DNA of 64,000 bases from the NCBI GenBank assembly GCA_003970805.2, contig CP051152.1, forward strand, positions 1,364,001-1,428,000, read 5' to 3'. The stretch comes from Undibacterium piscinae (lineage in GTDB: Bacteria > Pseudomonadota > Gammaproteobacteria > Burkholderiales > Burkholderiaceae_D). This document shows positions 27,960-37,238 of this stretch, piece by piece (within the stretch, counting starts at the first letter, position 1; each line of letters begins with the position of its first letter). The notes beneath the pieces were generated by a model, which worked only from the letters and a program-made list of their open reading frames with translations, made no database searches and was not told the DNA's origin. A program made the translations under genes and the position numbers.

Positions 27960-29532
27960 AGCGATCCTGCATTTGGGTACGATCGCTAAATCGGGCACTA
28001 AGGAATTTTTCGGAAAATTGTCCGGCGACCAGCAAAAAGACGCTGCCATGATAGGCCAATTCGGCGTAGGTTTTTATTCCGGCTTTATCGTCGCCGACAA
28101 GATTACGGTCGAATCTCGCCGTGCCGGCACCACGGCCACTGAAGGCGTACGCTGGGAATCAACCGGCGCCGGTGACTTTAGCGTGGAAGCCATCGTTAAA
28201 TCAGATCGCGGCACCGCCATCACCCTGCACCTGCGCGAAGGCGAAGATGATTTCCTGTCCGCCTATAAGCTTAAGAGCGTGATCCGCACTTACTCCGACC
28301 ATATCTCTTTGCCTATCATGATGCAAAAAGAAGAGTGGGACGAAGAGAAAAAAGAACAGGTATTGCGCGACGAACTGGAAACAGTCAATCAGGCCAGCGC
28401 CTTGTGGGCCCGCAACAAGAACGACATCACGCCTGAGCAATACGAAGAATTCTACAAACACATCTCGCATGATTACACGGCACCGCTGACACACACGCAT
28501 AACCGTGTCGAAGGCCGCAGCGAATATACGCAATTGCTGTACATTCCTAGCCGCGCACCGTTTGACATGTGGGACAGAAATAAACGCGGCGGCATCAAGC
28601 TCTACGTCAAACGCGTTTTCATCATGGACGATGCCGAACAACTGATGCCGGTCTACCTGCGTTTCGTCAAAGGCATCATCGACACCAGCGACCTGCCACT
28701 GAACGTCTCGCGCGAAATCCTGCAAGAATCACGCGACATCAAGGCGATACGCGAAGGCTCGACCAAGCGTGTACTGGGCATGCTGGAAGAATTGGCGAAT
28801 GCCGAAGGTGAAGACGATTCTGCCGCCAAGCAAGAAAAATTTGCCACGTTCTGGAAAGAATTTGGCCAGGTATTGAAAGAAGGTATAGGCGAAGATGCGG
28901 GTAACAAAGACCGTATCGCCAAACTGCTGCGCTTTGCCTCTACCCATAACGACAACGATGCGCAGAATGTTTCATTGGCCGATTACCTGAGCCGCGTCAA
29001 AGAAGGTCAGGACAAGATTTACTACGTCACGGCCGACAGCTACATCGCCGCCAAGAACAGCCCGCATCTGGAAATTTTCCGCAAAAAAAGGCGTGGAAGT
29101 CTTGCTGATGACCGACCGCGTTGATGAATGGATGCTGTCTTTCCTGACTGAATTCGAAGGTAAAGAACTGGTATCCGTTGCCAAAGGCGATCTTGATCTG
29201 GGCAAACTAGAAGATGAAGCCGAGAAAAAACAGCATGAAGAAACCGAAACTGAGTTCAAGGATCTGGTCGAGAAGATGAAAGCGGCGCTGGCCGATAAAG
29301 CCAAGGATGTACGCGTGACTTTCCGTTTGACCGACTCACCTGCTTGTCTGGTAGCCGATGAAAACGAATTGTCCGGTAACCTGATGCGCATGTTGAAAGC
29401 GGCAGGCCAATCAGCGCCGGAATCGAAACCGATTCTGGAAGTTAATCCTGATCATCCTTTAGTCCAAAAGCTTAAGTATGAAGACAGCAAATTTGCTGAC
29501 TGGTCACATATCCTGTTTGATCAGGCGATGTT
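27949..29532 (+). repeat. Tandem duplication inside htpG, unit 2 (1584 bp)
   Basis: This is the second copy of the htpG segment 26367-27948, from the end of the ATP-binding motif to near the C-terminus. It carries seven A bases at about 29082-29089 where unit 1 has six. The unique gene end follows at 29533. Confidence 0.95.
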
Positions 29533-29611
29533 GGCCGAAGGCGGTTCACTGGTTGATCCAGCCGGTTTTGTGAAGCGTCTCAATGAAATGCTGTTGAATG
29601 TCAAAGCCTAG
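27949..29611 (+). pseudogene. htpG: htpG, copy 2: 5'-truncated and frameshifted
   Basis: This copy has no start codon region and lacks the first 85 codons, including the ATP-lid start. It reads HtpG from [16 protein letters not shown]. An extra A in a run near 29085 shifts the frame after IFRKK. The C-terminal part continues in another frame ([13 protein letters not shown]) to the true end NEMLLNVKA at 29611. Removing one duplicate and taking the better base at each difference gives 255 + 1583 + 79 = 1917 bases, exactly 639 codons, so an intact HtpG of 638 residues underlies this locus. Confidence 0.85.
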
Positions 29612-29633
29612 TTTCCGTTTAAACGCCTAACCA

Positions 29634-29665
29634 CAAAAAAACCACCAGAATCTGGTGGTTTTTTT
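29634..29665 (+). terminator. Rho-independent terminator of htpG
   Basis: AACCACCAGA and TCTGGTGGTT pair around one base, followed by a run of T. It lies 23 bases past the htpG stop. Confidence 0.92.
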
Positions 29666-29736
29666 CTTGGCAGATAGTCGGCTTTATCAGCAGCCTAAGC
29701 GCCATTTTATTCGGCTAAACAGTTCAATTTAACAAA

Positions 29737-29767
29737 AAAAATCCCCCACACGAGGCGAGGGATTTTT
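29737..29767 (-). terminator. Terminator of the glycine-zipper lipoprotein gene
   Basis: AAAAATCCC pairs with GGGATTTTT across a 13-base loop, with T runs on both sides. It lies 35 bases past the corrected stop of the minus-strand lipoprotein gene. Confidence 0.75.
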
Positions 29768-29801
29768 AAGTATGACTAAGCTACAGTCTGGCGGTATTCA
29801 C

Positions 29802-30252
29802 TTAATGCGTAACGCGCGTCACGCCACCGCTATTCAACAAGCGTACCCGCTCACCAGAACGGAACACTTCATCTGCATCTTGGGTAATTGCCTTCATCTC
29901 GCCGTTGTCGAGTCTGACCGTAATTTCCAGCCCTCTGCGATGATTAACATTCGATTCCATTTTTTTGACCTATCATGCCACCAACCACGGCACCGACGAT
30001 ACCAGCGGCGATCGCACCATTACCCTGGCCGATACTGGAACCTGCCGCCAAACCACCTAAAGCCGCACCTGCCATCGTGCCTACGCCACTTTGGCCTGGA
30101 TCAATGGTGACCTCACGCACAGACTCAACGACTCCCATGCGGATAGTCTGCTCATTTTGAGTTTGACGCGGTTTGTACACATTATTCGAAGTAGGTTGGC
30201 TGGCACAGGCGGTTAAGCTGGCGATTGCTGCCACAATGAGAATTTTTTTCAA
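29802..30252 (-). pseudogene. Glycine-zipper outer-membrane lipoprotein (SlyB-like), frameshifted
   Basis: The start is probably TTG at 30252 with GGAG 6 bases upstream. A lipoprotein signal (KKILIVAAIASLTACAS) leads to Cys. A glycine-zipper region follows (GTMAGAALGGLAAGS, GNGAIAAGIVGAVVGGMIG). A run of seven T (plus strand, 29960-29966) then shifts the frame and the ORF stops at 29944. With six T it continues ESNVNHRRGLEITVRLDNGE and so on to RVTH and a stop at 29802, the expected family ending. Proteins like this sit in the outer membrane and contribute to envelope integrity. Confidence 0.82.
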
Positions 30253-30264
30253 GATAAGCTCCAA

Positions 30265-30754
30265 TATTGATCTAATTCACAAGAACCATTTCCAAGTGAT
30301 ATCTTATTCTAACGTCTATATAGACAATGCGTTGACGCATTTGTTCCGTGATAACGGCAAGTAACAGCCGGATAAGTACGTTAACTATTTTTCAGCAAGA
30401 TATTTTCAGGTACCGGTATAAAAACCAAATATAGCCCAAATACAGCCATTATTTGCCGGATTACGGTGGCTACCCGATTATTTATCAAGCAGAAAATGTA
30501 CATCCCCCACATCCCCAATTGACGCGTACTCTTTTCTGAAATGCATTTCAATGAAACAACAATAGCATCAGATACGATAATTTTGTACTGTGATCGTTAA
30601 TTTTACGGAAACCTCCCAGATTTTAAGCATTCGACACAGTAACTGATCCTGCCTTATCGCAATTTATGTTTGCCCCCATCAAACTCGGGCTTTGCAAAAA
30701 AATCTACTATACTAAAATATCCTATGGAAAATATGATTTTCAGTATTCATCATC
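30265..30754. other. AT-rich intergenic region
   Basis: About 490 bases between the lipoprotein gene and the gene at 30755, which diverge. It should contain both promoters. I see no ORF, strong hairpin or repeat in it. Confidence 0.4.
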
Positions 30755-31156
30755 ATGATACGCACACAACATGGCTCTTACTCCTTACTCTGGCAAGGCA
30801 ACATATTAATTGCCAGTTATAGCGGCCTATGGAATGAGATAGCGGCTAAAAATTTGCATCGCGACGCCAAAATCCTATGGCTGGAACGAGGCAATGCGCC
30901 TTGGTGCCTGATGAGCGATGGCAGTGCCTGGGAAGGTGGCACGCAAGAAGCGCTGGACGCATGGTGGGCGTTCTTTGAAGATGGGGTAGTTCACGGCATG
31001 GTCGCCGTAAGCGACATTCTGCCCACTAGCTTTCATGAAAAAATCGTCAAAGCCTTGGCCGATAAGGCAGGGAAAATAAGCAATTACCATCACGCACAAA
31101 GCTATGAGGAAGCGCTAACTTGGTTGGCGCAACAATTACCGGCAAGCGCAGATTGA
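30755..31156 (+). CDS. Small cytoplasmic protein of unknown function
   Basis: 133 residues with no signal or membrane segment. It has an alternating strand/helix pattern: SYSLLWQGNILIASYSGLWNE, AKILWLERGNAPWCLMSD, then a helix near EALDAWWAFFEDG and SYEEALTWLAQQL at the end. The layout resembles SpoIIAA/STAS-like folds, in which two beta strands precede helices, but I cannot assign it. It is Trp-rich (seven Trp). The ribosome-binding site is weak. It stands alone, between non-coding stretches on both sides. Confidence 0.6.
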   Translation: MIRTQHGSYSLLWQGNILIASYSGLWNEIAAKNLHRDAKILWLERGNAPWCLMSDGSAWEGGTQEALDAWWAFFEDGVVHGMVAVSDILPTSFHEKIVKALADKAGKISNYHHAQSYEEALTWLAQQLPASAD

Positions 31157-31220
31157 GTTCAATCTGCCACTATAAGATCTCCCGAACAGAGATAAGCTGG
31201 CGAACAGCAGATTAAGAGAA

Positions 31221-31370
31221 ATGAAAAGCAAGGCAAAAAACACCGGCCACGACAAGGTCATCGTGTTGTAGTCGGAAATATCTTGCCAGAATCGGGGGCG
31301 CAAGCCGTAGGCGGCAAGCTATGCGAAAAAGCCGAGCTACATTAGCTGCCGGCAATATCTTGCTTTTCAT
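31221..31370. repeat. Widely spaced 12-base inverted repeat in intergenic DNA
   Basis: ATGAAAAGCAAG at 31221-31232 and its exact complement at 31359-31370 enclose 126 bases. A 10-base direct repeat AATATCTTGC also occurs twice inside and beside it. It could be a small non-autonomous element or a structured RNA. No function is evident. Confidence 0.55.
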
Positions 31371-31436
31371 GCCGACAGTGCCGGCAGTCAGCAGGCACTA
31401 TCAATAGCAGCAAACTACTAAGAGCGCAAAGACAGT

Positions 31437-31889
31437 TTATTTGTAGGGATTTTCCAAACCCAGGCCAGCCAGTATCTCTATCTCCAGGGCTTCCATTTCT
31501 TCGGCTTCTTCATCTTCTTCATGGTCGTAGCCTTGCGCGTGCAGGACGCCATGCACCACCAGATGCTGAGCATGCTGTATCACTGTCTTGTTTTGCTCGC
31601 CCGCCTCTTTCTCCAGCACATCGGTACAGAAGATAATATCGGCTTGCGTGACTTCGGCATCAGTGTCTTCAGTGTAAGCGAAGGTCAGCACATTGGTCGG
31701 GTAGTCCTTGCCGCGGTACTCACGGTTCAGTGCACGGCCTTCTTCCGCATCGACAAAGCGCAGCGTCAGTTCGGCCGGAAAGAACAAGGCCGCTTGTACC
31801 GTCTTGCGCAGCAGCGGGCGCGTCAGCAGTTCTTGCAGACGCGGATCAGGATATTGTACGGACAGGCTAAGTTTATTTTTTGCGGCCAT
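31437..31889 (-). CDS. ybeY: Endoribonuclease YbeY, rRNA maturation factor
   Basis: 150 residues with the zinc-binding motif [12 protein letters not shown] near residue 112-123 and the conserved [17 protein letters not shown]. YbeY is a metal-dependent endoribonuclease needed for 16S rRNA 3' end maturation and 70S quality control. The start lies inside the end of phoH (17-base overlap), so the two are translated together, the common Burkholderiales arrangement. The acidic C-terminal stretch [16 protein letters not shown] is normal for the family. Confidence 0.95.
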   Translation of the reverse strand: MAAKNKLSLSVQYPDPRLQELLTRPLLRKTVQAALFFPAELTLRFVDAEEGRALNREYRGKDYPTNVLTFAYTEDTDAEVTQADIIFCTDVLEKEAGEQNKTVIQHAQHLVVHGVLHAQGYDHEEDEEAEEMEALEIEILAGLGLENPYK

Positions 31890-33033
31890 GATGGGATTGA
31901 TGTAAAGGTGTTGCTTGTTTCAGATTACCGATATCGGCACTCTGCTGGTTAGTGAGCTCATTGGCTTCTTCGTAGGCATCGACAATACGTCCGACCAGTG
32001 GGTGACGCACTACGTCGACACTGGAGAACTGCGCAAAGGCAATGCCGCGCACATCCTTGAGTACCTGACAGGCATCGACCAGGCCGCTCTTTTGATTGCG
32101 CTGCAGATCGATCTGGGTAACGTCGCCGGTGATCACGGCCTTACTGCCAAAGCCTATGCGCGTCAGAAACATTTTCATTTGCTCGGGCGTGGTGTTTTGC
32201 GCCTCATCGAGAATAACGAAAGCGTGATTCAAGGTGCGACCGCGCATATACGCCAGCGGCGCAATCTCTATGACCTGTTTTTCAAACATTTTCTGGGTCT
32301 TATCGTAGCCCAATAAATCGTATAGCGCGTCATACAGCGGACGCAGATAAGGATCGACTTTTTGCGCCAGATCACCGGGTAAAAAGCCCAGGCGCTCACC
32401 GGCCTCGACCGCCGGACGCGTCAACACGATGCGTTTGACCGCGTCACGCTCCAGCGCATCGACCGCGCAGGCTACCGCCAGATAGGTTTTGCCGGTACCG
32501 GCCGGGCCTATGCCGAAAGTAATGTCATGCTCGACGATAGCATGCAGATAATGGTTCTGATGCGGTGTGCGACCGCGCAAATCGCTGCGGCGGGTCTTGA
32601 GTACCGGGCTCTCCAGTTCAGCCGGCTCATCACCCAGCTCGCTATCAGCCGCTTGAGCCGCTTGAGTGACTTGGGCATCAAGCTCCGCCGGCAATGCCAC
32701 ACCCTTGATTTTTTTAAGTCTGACCGGTTTGACGCTAGCTTCCGGCTGCTTCTTGAGGCCGGAACTAAGTCTTTGCTCTACCAGCGCCAGCTGCACTTCA
32801 TCGATACTGATGATTTTCTTGGCGATGGAATAAAAATACTCCAGCATCTCCAGTCCGCGTTCGGCATTATTGCCGCTGACGACAAACCTGTCTCCGCGCC
32901 GGAAAATACTCAAATCCAAGGCTGCAGAAATCTGCCTGAGGTTTTCGTCCAGCGGACCACACAGATGCGCCAGCTTCAGGTTGTCCATAGGCTGCGGGCT
33001 AAAGTACAGGACGGGAACGGGTGTATTTTTCAA
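31873..33033 (-). CDS. PhoH family protein (YbeZ-like ATPase)
   Basis: 386 residues. An N-terminal KH-like region (about 20-110) is followed by a linker and the PhoH ATPase domain with Walker [17 protein letters not shown] near 177-192. [37 protein letters not shown] and GDVTQIDLQ follow. PhoH/YbeZ proteins are RNA-linked ATPases that work with YbeY, encoded just downstream with overlap. It is probably first in the ybeZ-ybeY pair here, since miaB is 266 bases upstream with a repeat between. Confidence 0.93.
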   Translation of the reverse strand: MKNTPVPVLYFSPQPMDNLKLAHLCGPLDENLRQISAALDLSIFRRGDRFVVSGNNAERGLEMLEYFYSIAKKIISIDEVQLALVEQRLSSGLKKQPEASVKPVRLKKIKGVALPAELDAQVTQAAQAADSELGDEPAELESPVLKTRRSDLRGRTPHQNHYLHAIVEHDITFGIGPAGTGKTYLAVACAVDALERDAVKRIVLTRPAVEAGERLGFLPGDLAQKVDPYLRPLYDALYDLLGYDKTQKMFEKQVIEIAPLAYMRGRTLNHAFVILDEAQNTTPEQMKMFLTRIGFGSKAVITGDVTQIDLQRNQKSGLVDACQVLKDVRGIAFAQFSSVDVVRHPLVGRIVDAYEEANELTNQQSADIGNLKQATPLHQSHHGRKK

Positions 33034-33299
33034 GATGGATAAATTCTTAAAATGGAACGTCTAAAAAACGATCAAGCACGACTGGTAAGACTGGTGCGGG
33101 TTGTAGAGCATTTTAGCCTGTGAAGCCGCATGGATACTGCGGATACGCTATTAAAAGCTGCTAAAAATCTAAAAAATCCTACTCGCGGCAGAGGCTCAGA
33201 GAGCGCAGAGGGAGAAACATTTTTCTCCGCGTGCTCTGCGTCTCTGCGGCTAAGCATTTTTTTAATCGCTTTAGCGTAGGGCCAATACTGCGCGGACGT
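33034..33299. other. Intergenic region between miaB and phoH carrying a palindromic repeat
   Basis: 266 bases. The main content is copy 2 of the CGCAGAG palindromic element at 33183-33254. A 61-codon ORF here is a by-product of the repeat. Confidence 0.5.
33183..33254. repeat. Palindromic CGCAGAG element, copy 2
   Basis: The left part (TCGCGGCAGAGGCTCAGAGA and on) and the right part ending CTCTGCGTCTCTGCGGCTAA are imperfect reverse complements around GGAGAAACATTTTTCTCC. The core GCCGCAGAGRCGCAGAG is shared with copy 1 at 21142-21214. It lies between two co-oriented genes, miaB and phoH. Confidence 0.78.
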
Positions 33300-34625
33300 C
33301 TACTCGACTAACTCGCCTCGTAAGGAATAATTATACGACTCGGTAATACGGGTATTGACCAAGGTGCCTATCAACTCTTTCGGGCCGGCGAAATTCACCA
33401 CGCGGTTATTTTCGCTACGTCCCTGCAACTCATTGGCATCCTTGACCGAAGGCCCTTCCACCAGGATACGCTGCACCGTTCCTATCATGGCATTGCTGTA
33501 CTTCTTGGTATTGGTATCGATCACCGCTTGCAGATGCTGTAAGCGCTTGAGTTTAAGCTCATACGGAGTATCGTCTTCCAGATTGGCGGCAGGCGTGCCG
33601 GGACGCGGACTAAAAATAAAACTGAAGCTATTGTCGAATTCTATATCATTGATGAGCTTCATCAAGGCGTCAAAATCTTGCTCAGTCTCACCCGGGAAGC
33701 CGACAATGAAATCGGAGGAAATCGAAATATCCGGACGTACCGCACGCAGGCGACGCACGACCGACTTGTATTCCAGCGAAGTATAGCCGCGCTTCATCGC
33801 CGCCAGGATACGGTCGGAACCATGCTGCGCCGGTAAGAATACGTGATTGGCCAGCTTAGGGATTTTGCCGTAGGCATCGATCAGGCGCTGGGTAAATTCC
33901 TTAGGATGACTGGTGACAAAACGTATCCTTTCGATCTGAGGAAACTCGGCGATGTATTCGAGCAGCAAGGCAAAATCCGCAATCTCGCCGTCATCCATCA
34001 CACCACGGTAGGCATTGACGTTCTGACCGAGCAGACTGATTTCCTTGACGCCTTGCGCGGCCAGACCGGCCACTTCGGCCAATACATCGTTAAACGGACG
34101 CGACACCTCTTCGCCGCGGGTATACGGCACCACGCAATAACTACAATACTTGCTGCAACCTTCCATAATCGAGACGAAGGCGGTCGCGCCATCGACTTTG
34201 GCCGGTGGCAGGTGATCAAATTTCTCGATTTCAGGAAAACTGATATCCACCTGGGAACGACCGCTGCTCATTCTGTCATTAATCAGTTGCGGCAATCGGT
34301 GCAAGGTCTGCGGGCCAAACACCACATCGACATACGGTGCGCGCTTGATGATGGCAGCGCCTTCCTGCGAAGCGACGCAACCGCCTACACCAATCAGCAA
34401 ATCAGGCTTATTGCGCTTGAGTTCGCGCAAGCGCCCCAAATCGGAAAACACTTTCTCTGACGCTTTTTCACGTACGCTACAGGTATTGAGCAAAATCACG
34501 TCGGCGTCTTCCACCTTGTCGGTTTTGATCATGCCTTCAGCGGCTTTCAGCACATCCTGCATTTTGTCCGAGTCATACTCGTTCATCTGGCAACCGAAGG
34601 TTTTAATAAATACTTTTTTTTGCAT
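33300..34625 (-). CDS. miaB: tRNA-2-methylthio-N6-dimethylallyladenosine synthase MiaB
   Basis: 441 residues, the family length. The N-terminal UPF0004 domain carries the three cysteines of one iron-sulfur cluster ([12 protein letters not shown] with Cys12, [17 protein letters not shown]). The radical-SAM cluster is [18 protein letters not shown], and a TRAM domain ends the protein. The enzyme adds a methylthio group at A37 of tRNAs reading U-starting codons. It is on the same strand as phoH-ybeY, the usual neighbourhood. Confidence 0.97.
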   Translation of the reverse strand: MQKKVFIKTFGCQMNEYDSDKMQDVLKAAEGMIKTDKVEDADVILLNTCSVREKASEKVFSDLGRLRELKRNKPDLLIGVGGCVASQEGAAIIKRAPYVDVVFGPQTLHRLPQLINDRMSSGRSQVDISFPEIEKFDHLPPAKVDGATAFVSIMEGCSKYCSYCVVPYTRGEEVSRPFNDVLAEVAGLAAQGVKEISLLGQNVNAYRGVMDDGEIADFALLLEYIAEFPQIERIRFVTSHPKEFTQRLIDAYGKIPKLANHVFLPAQHGSDRILAAMKRGYTSLEYKSVVRRLRAVRPDISISSDFIVGFPGETEQDFDALMKLINDIEFDNSFSFIFSPRPGTPAANLEDDTPYELKLKRLQHLQAVIDTNTKKYSNAMIGTVQRILVEGPSVKDANELQGRSENNRVVNFAGPKELIGTLVNTRITESYNYSLRGELVE

Positions 34626-34739
34626 GAAATTCTCTACACTACTTTTTTTTAAATTCTATTTGCGATATCAACTGATTACATCGGACTCCAACTGAGTCCA
34701 ACTGAATCAGCCCAATCAGGCGGCTCACAGCGCCTGAAA

Positions 34740-35096
34740 TTATTTTTTCACCTTGTACTTGATCGCCTCTTCCGCGTTCAATAACCAGACACGTGCGATC
34801 TCGCCGAACTCAGTTTCCGTGTACAGTATCGGTGCCTTGACGCTATCCATACTGCTACTGGTAAGAATAAAGCCATCTTCATTAAAGACCCGCGTCGCAG
34901 GTGTGGTCGCGCGTAATTTGCCATCTATCAGCAAGTCACCAAGCTTAGTGACGGTGAGCACCGCACGTTTGGCTTCAGCCGGAAACGCACGCTCATCGGC
35001 TATCGCACTAGCGGAAAACACCGCCGTCAAGATCGTCAATAACATCGTCAAGAGCACTGCCGCAAGCGGCTTAGGCAGGGATTTCATTGTTAACAT
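34740..35096 (-). CDS. Small exported protein of unknown function
   Basis: About 118 residues from ATG 35096 (AGGA 8 bases upstream). A Sec signal (AAVLLTMLLTILTAVFSASAIA) is followed by a short beta-type domain: RAVLTVTKLGDLLIDGKLRA, RVFNEDGFILTSSSM, then GEIARVWLLNAEEAIKYKVKK. No family is recognised. It is on the same strand as miaB, 115 bases upstream. A role in the envelope is all that the signal peptide supports. Confidence 0.65.
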   Translation of the reverse strand: MLTMKSLPKPLAAVLLTMLLTILTAVFSASAIADERAFPAEAKRAVLTVTKLGDLLIDGKLRATTPATRVFNEDGFILTSSSMDSVKAPILYTETEFGEIARVWLLNAEEAIKYKVKK

Positions 35097-35267
35097 GCAT
35101 ACCATCCTGTTTAAATAATCTTAAAAATCAATCACTTACGAATATGCTTTTGTACCAGACAAGGGCGCAAGTTTAACACAAGCGCGGCTTTGCATCAGGA
35201 TAGTCTGGCTAGCGCATGCGCATTTCAAAAATCTGGGATAATGTCTGCAAATAAATCTGGATTCTTG

Positions 35268-35777
35268 ATGCACACTCGTTCTCCCCGCGCCGATAGGCGC
35301 GAATTTGATACCCGCCACTTCCGCGACGCCCTGTCACAGTTTGCCACTGGCGTGACGGTGATTACCACGCGCCTGGCCGACGGCACTTTTTTGGGCCTCA
35401 CGGCAAGTTCTTTCAACTCAGTCTCACTCGATCCGCCACTGGTACTCTGGAGCCTGGCCAATACCGCCTCGAGCATGCCAGTGTTTACCGGCAACTCTCA
35501 CTACGTGGTCAATATCCTGTCGGCCGAACAGGCCGCGCTGGCACAGCAATTTGCCAGCCGCAAGAAAGATAGGTTTGAAGGCGTAGAATATAGTCTGTCA
35601 CACACTGGCCACCCTATACTCCAGGGCGCTTCAGCCTGGTTTGAATGCCATAACCGCAGCCGCTACCCGGAAGGTGATCACGTGATTTTTGTCGGTGAGG
35701 TCGAGCGCTGCGAATTTACCGCCCAGGCACCACTAGTATTTCACTCAGGCCAATTCTTGCTACCAGCCGCTAAATAG
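35268..35777 (+). CDS. Flavin reductase family protein
   Basis: About 169 residues from ATG 35268; an in-frame ATG at 35241 is possible. The FMN-binding split-barrel domain is plain: FDTRHFRDALSQFATGVTVI, LTASSFNSVSLDPPLVLWSL, HYVVNILSAEQ, and WFECHNRSRYPEGDHVIFVGEV near the end. Such proteins reduce FMN or FAD with NAD(P)H and often feed a monooxygenase; none is encoded nearby. It is divergent from the exported-protein gene and followed 57 bases later by the SemiSWEET gene. Confidence 0.87.
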   Translation: MHTRSPRADRREFDTRHFRDALSQFATGVTVITTRLADGTFLGLTASSFNSVSLDPPLVLWSLANTASSMPVFTGNSHYVVNILSAEQAALAQQFASRKKDRFEGVEYSLSHTGHPILQGASAWFECHNRSRYPEGDHVIFVGEVERCEFTAQAPLVFHSGQFLLPAAK

Positions 35778-35834
35778 TCAGCCAGGCAACAGTTTTAACG
35801 TCAACAGCAAAACCCACACCCACATAACAACCAG

Positions 35835-36095
35835 ATGACTACTTCACTTTCTGACACGGTCGGCTATATTGCTGCGTTCCTCACTACCGGTGCCTACATC
35901 CCGCAAGCGTGGATGAGCTGGAAGAACAAACATGCCGAAGGCGTTTCCCTCGGCATGTACGTGATTATGGTCAGTGGCATCGTGCTATGGCTGGCATACG
36001 GCATTTTGCTGCAAGCCTGGCCTATCATCATCGCCAACATCATTACCCTGATGCTGGCGATGTTTATTCTGGCGATGAAGCTGATTTACAAATAG
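35835..36095 (+). CDS. SemiSWEET-family transporter (PQ-loop)
   Basis: 86 residues with three membrane helices and the PQ-loop motif in FLTTGAYIPQAWMSWKNKHAEG. Length and layout match bacterial SemiSWEETs, which dimerise and carry small sugars such as sucrose or glucose across the membrane. The substrate is not predictable. It is in the same direction as the flavin reductase and convergent with tsaC. Confidence 0.88.
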   Translation: MTTSLSDTVGYIAAFLTTGAYIPQAWMSWKNKHAEGVSLGMYVIMVSGIVLWLAYGILLQAWPIIIANIITLMLAMFILAMKLIYK

Positions 36096-36182
36096 CGCAG
36101 AATAGTTATTGTAATAATCACACTTACAAGCGTGCTTACCTTCATGATTCCAGCCTTGATCACATTTACGATGATTCGCTAT

Positions 36183-37238
36183 TTAGTGACCGGCAAGCAG
36201 CCTGTCAAGCACATCGCGCGAATCAAATGCGGCACGGCGTAAGCGGTCGCTGACACCTTGCCAGGCTTTATCAGCCGGCAGGGCTTCCACCAGTATCACT
36301 TCGGCATGCGCCAGATCGAGACTGCGTAAAGCCGCATACACATCATGGGCGTATGCCACCGGTTCCGCAGGCATTTGCTGAAATGCCGTCACTGACGGCG
36401 GCAGCACATGTTCCTGATATTGCATGACAGCGATGCGCTTACCTGCTGCCAGTAGTTGCTCAATACATGCGTCCAGCTGCTCGCCGGCGATCAAGACCAC
36501 CGGGGTATTCGGTGCGTAATGGGCATCGAGCGTACCGGACGCGCGCGGCGCCGCCACATCGGGAGCTGCCGGAGCCACTCCCAGCACCTGCTCTAACTGA
36601 CTGGACGTGATATGGCCCGGACGCAGCAAAACCGGTCCGTGAGTTGCCAGGCGGGTCAGGTCGAGTATCGTCGACTCTATCCCGACCTCGCTCTGGCCAC
36701 CATCAAGGACTGAGGCGATCAAGCCGCCGCTACGGGTTTCTTGCTCAAATTCATTGATGACATGCTGTGCCGTAGTCGGGCTGACATGGCCGAATTTATT
36801 CGCCGAAGGTGCCGCCACCCCACCCTTGCCAGCTTTAAAACTACGCAACAAGGCCTGTGCCACCGGATGCGAAGGACAACGTACGCCTATCGAATCTTGC
36901 CCGCCGGATACCGCATCGGGAATGTGCGCTGCACGCTTGAGTATCAAAGTCAGCGGGCCAGGCCAAAACGCCTTGATCAGGGTATGCGCCTGCGCCGGGA
37001 TATCTTTGACCCAGTAGCTAAGATCAGCTTCTGGTGCCAGGTGTACGATTACCGGATGGTTGGAAGGTCGACCTTTGGCTTGGTAAATGCGCGCCACCGC
37101 TTCAGGATTTTCGGCATCGGCACCCAGGCCATACACGGTTTCGGTAGGAAACGCCACCAGACGTCCCGCCTCCAGTTCACGTGCAGCCCGCTCGATTTGC
37201 AACTGTTCAAACTGAGAACTCAACATCACCTCCGTCAC
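36183..37238 (-). CDS. tsaC: L-threonylcarbamoyladenylate synthase, Sua5 type
   Basis: 351 residues: a YrdC domain (about 10-200; [46 protein letters not shown]) plus a C-terminal Sua5 domain (about 230-345), making it the long Sua5 form rather than short TsaC. It makes threonylcarbamoyl-AMP from threonine, bicarbonate and ATP for the t6A37 modification of tRNA. The start overlaps the purK stop by 4 bases, so it ends the pur operon. Confidence 0.93.
   Translation of the reverse strand: MTEVMLSSQFEQLQIERAARELEAGRLVAFPTETVYGLGADAENPEAVARIYQAKGRPSNHPVIVHLAPEADLSYWVKDIPAQAHTLIKAFWPGPLTLILKRAAHIPDAVSGGQDSIGVRCPSHPVAQALLRSFKAGKGGVAAPSANKFGHVSPTTAQHVINEFEQETRSGGLIASVLDGGQSEVGIESTILDLTRLATHGPVLLRPGHITSSQLEQVLGVAPAAPDVAAPRASGTLDAHYAPNTPVVLIAGEQLDACIEQLLAAGKRIAVMQYQEHVLPPSVTAFQQMPAEPVAYAHDVYAALRSLDLAHAEVILVEALPADKAWQGVSDRLRRAAFDSRDVLDRLLAGH

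Noticed and set aside
33072..33257. 61-codon ORF downstream of miaB
   Set aside because: It is formed by the palindromic repeat; no support for translation.
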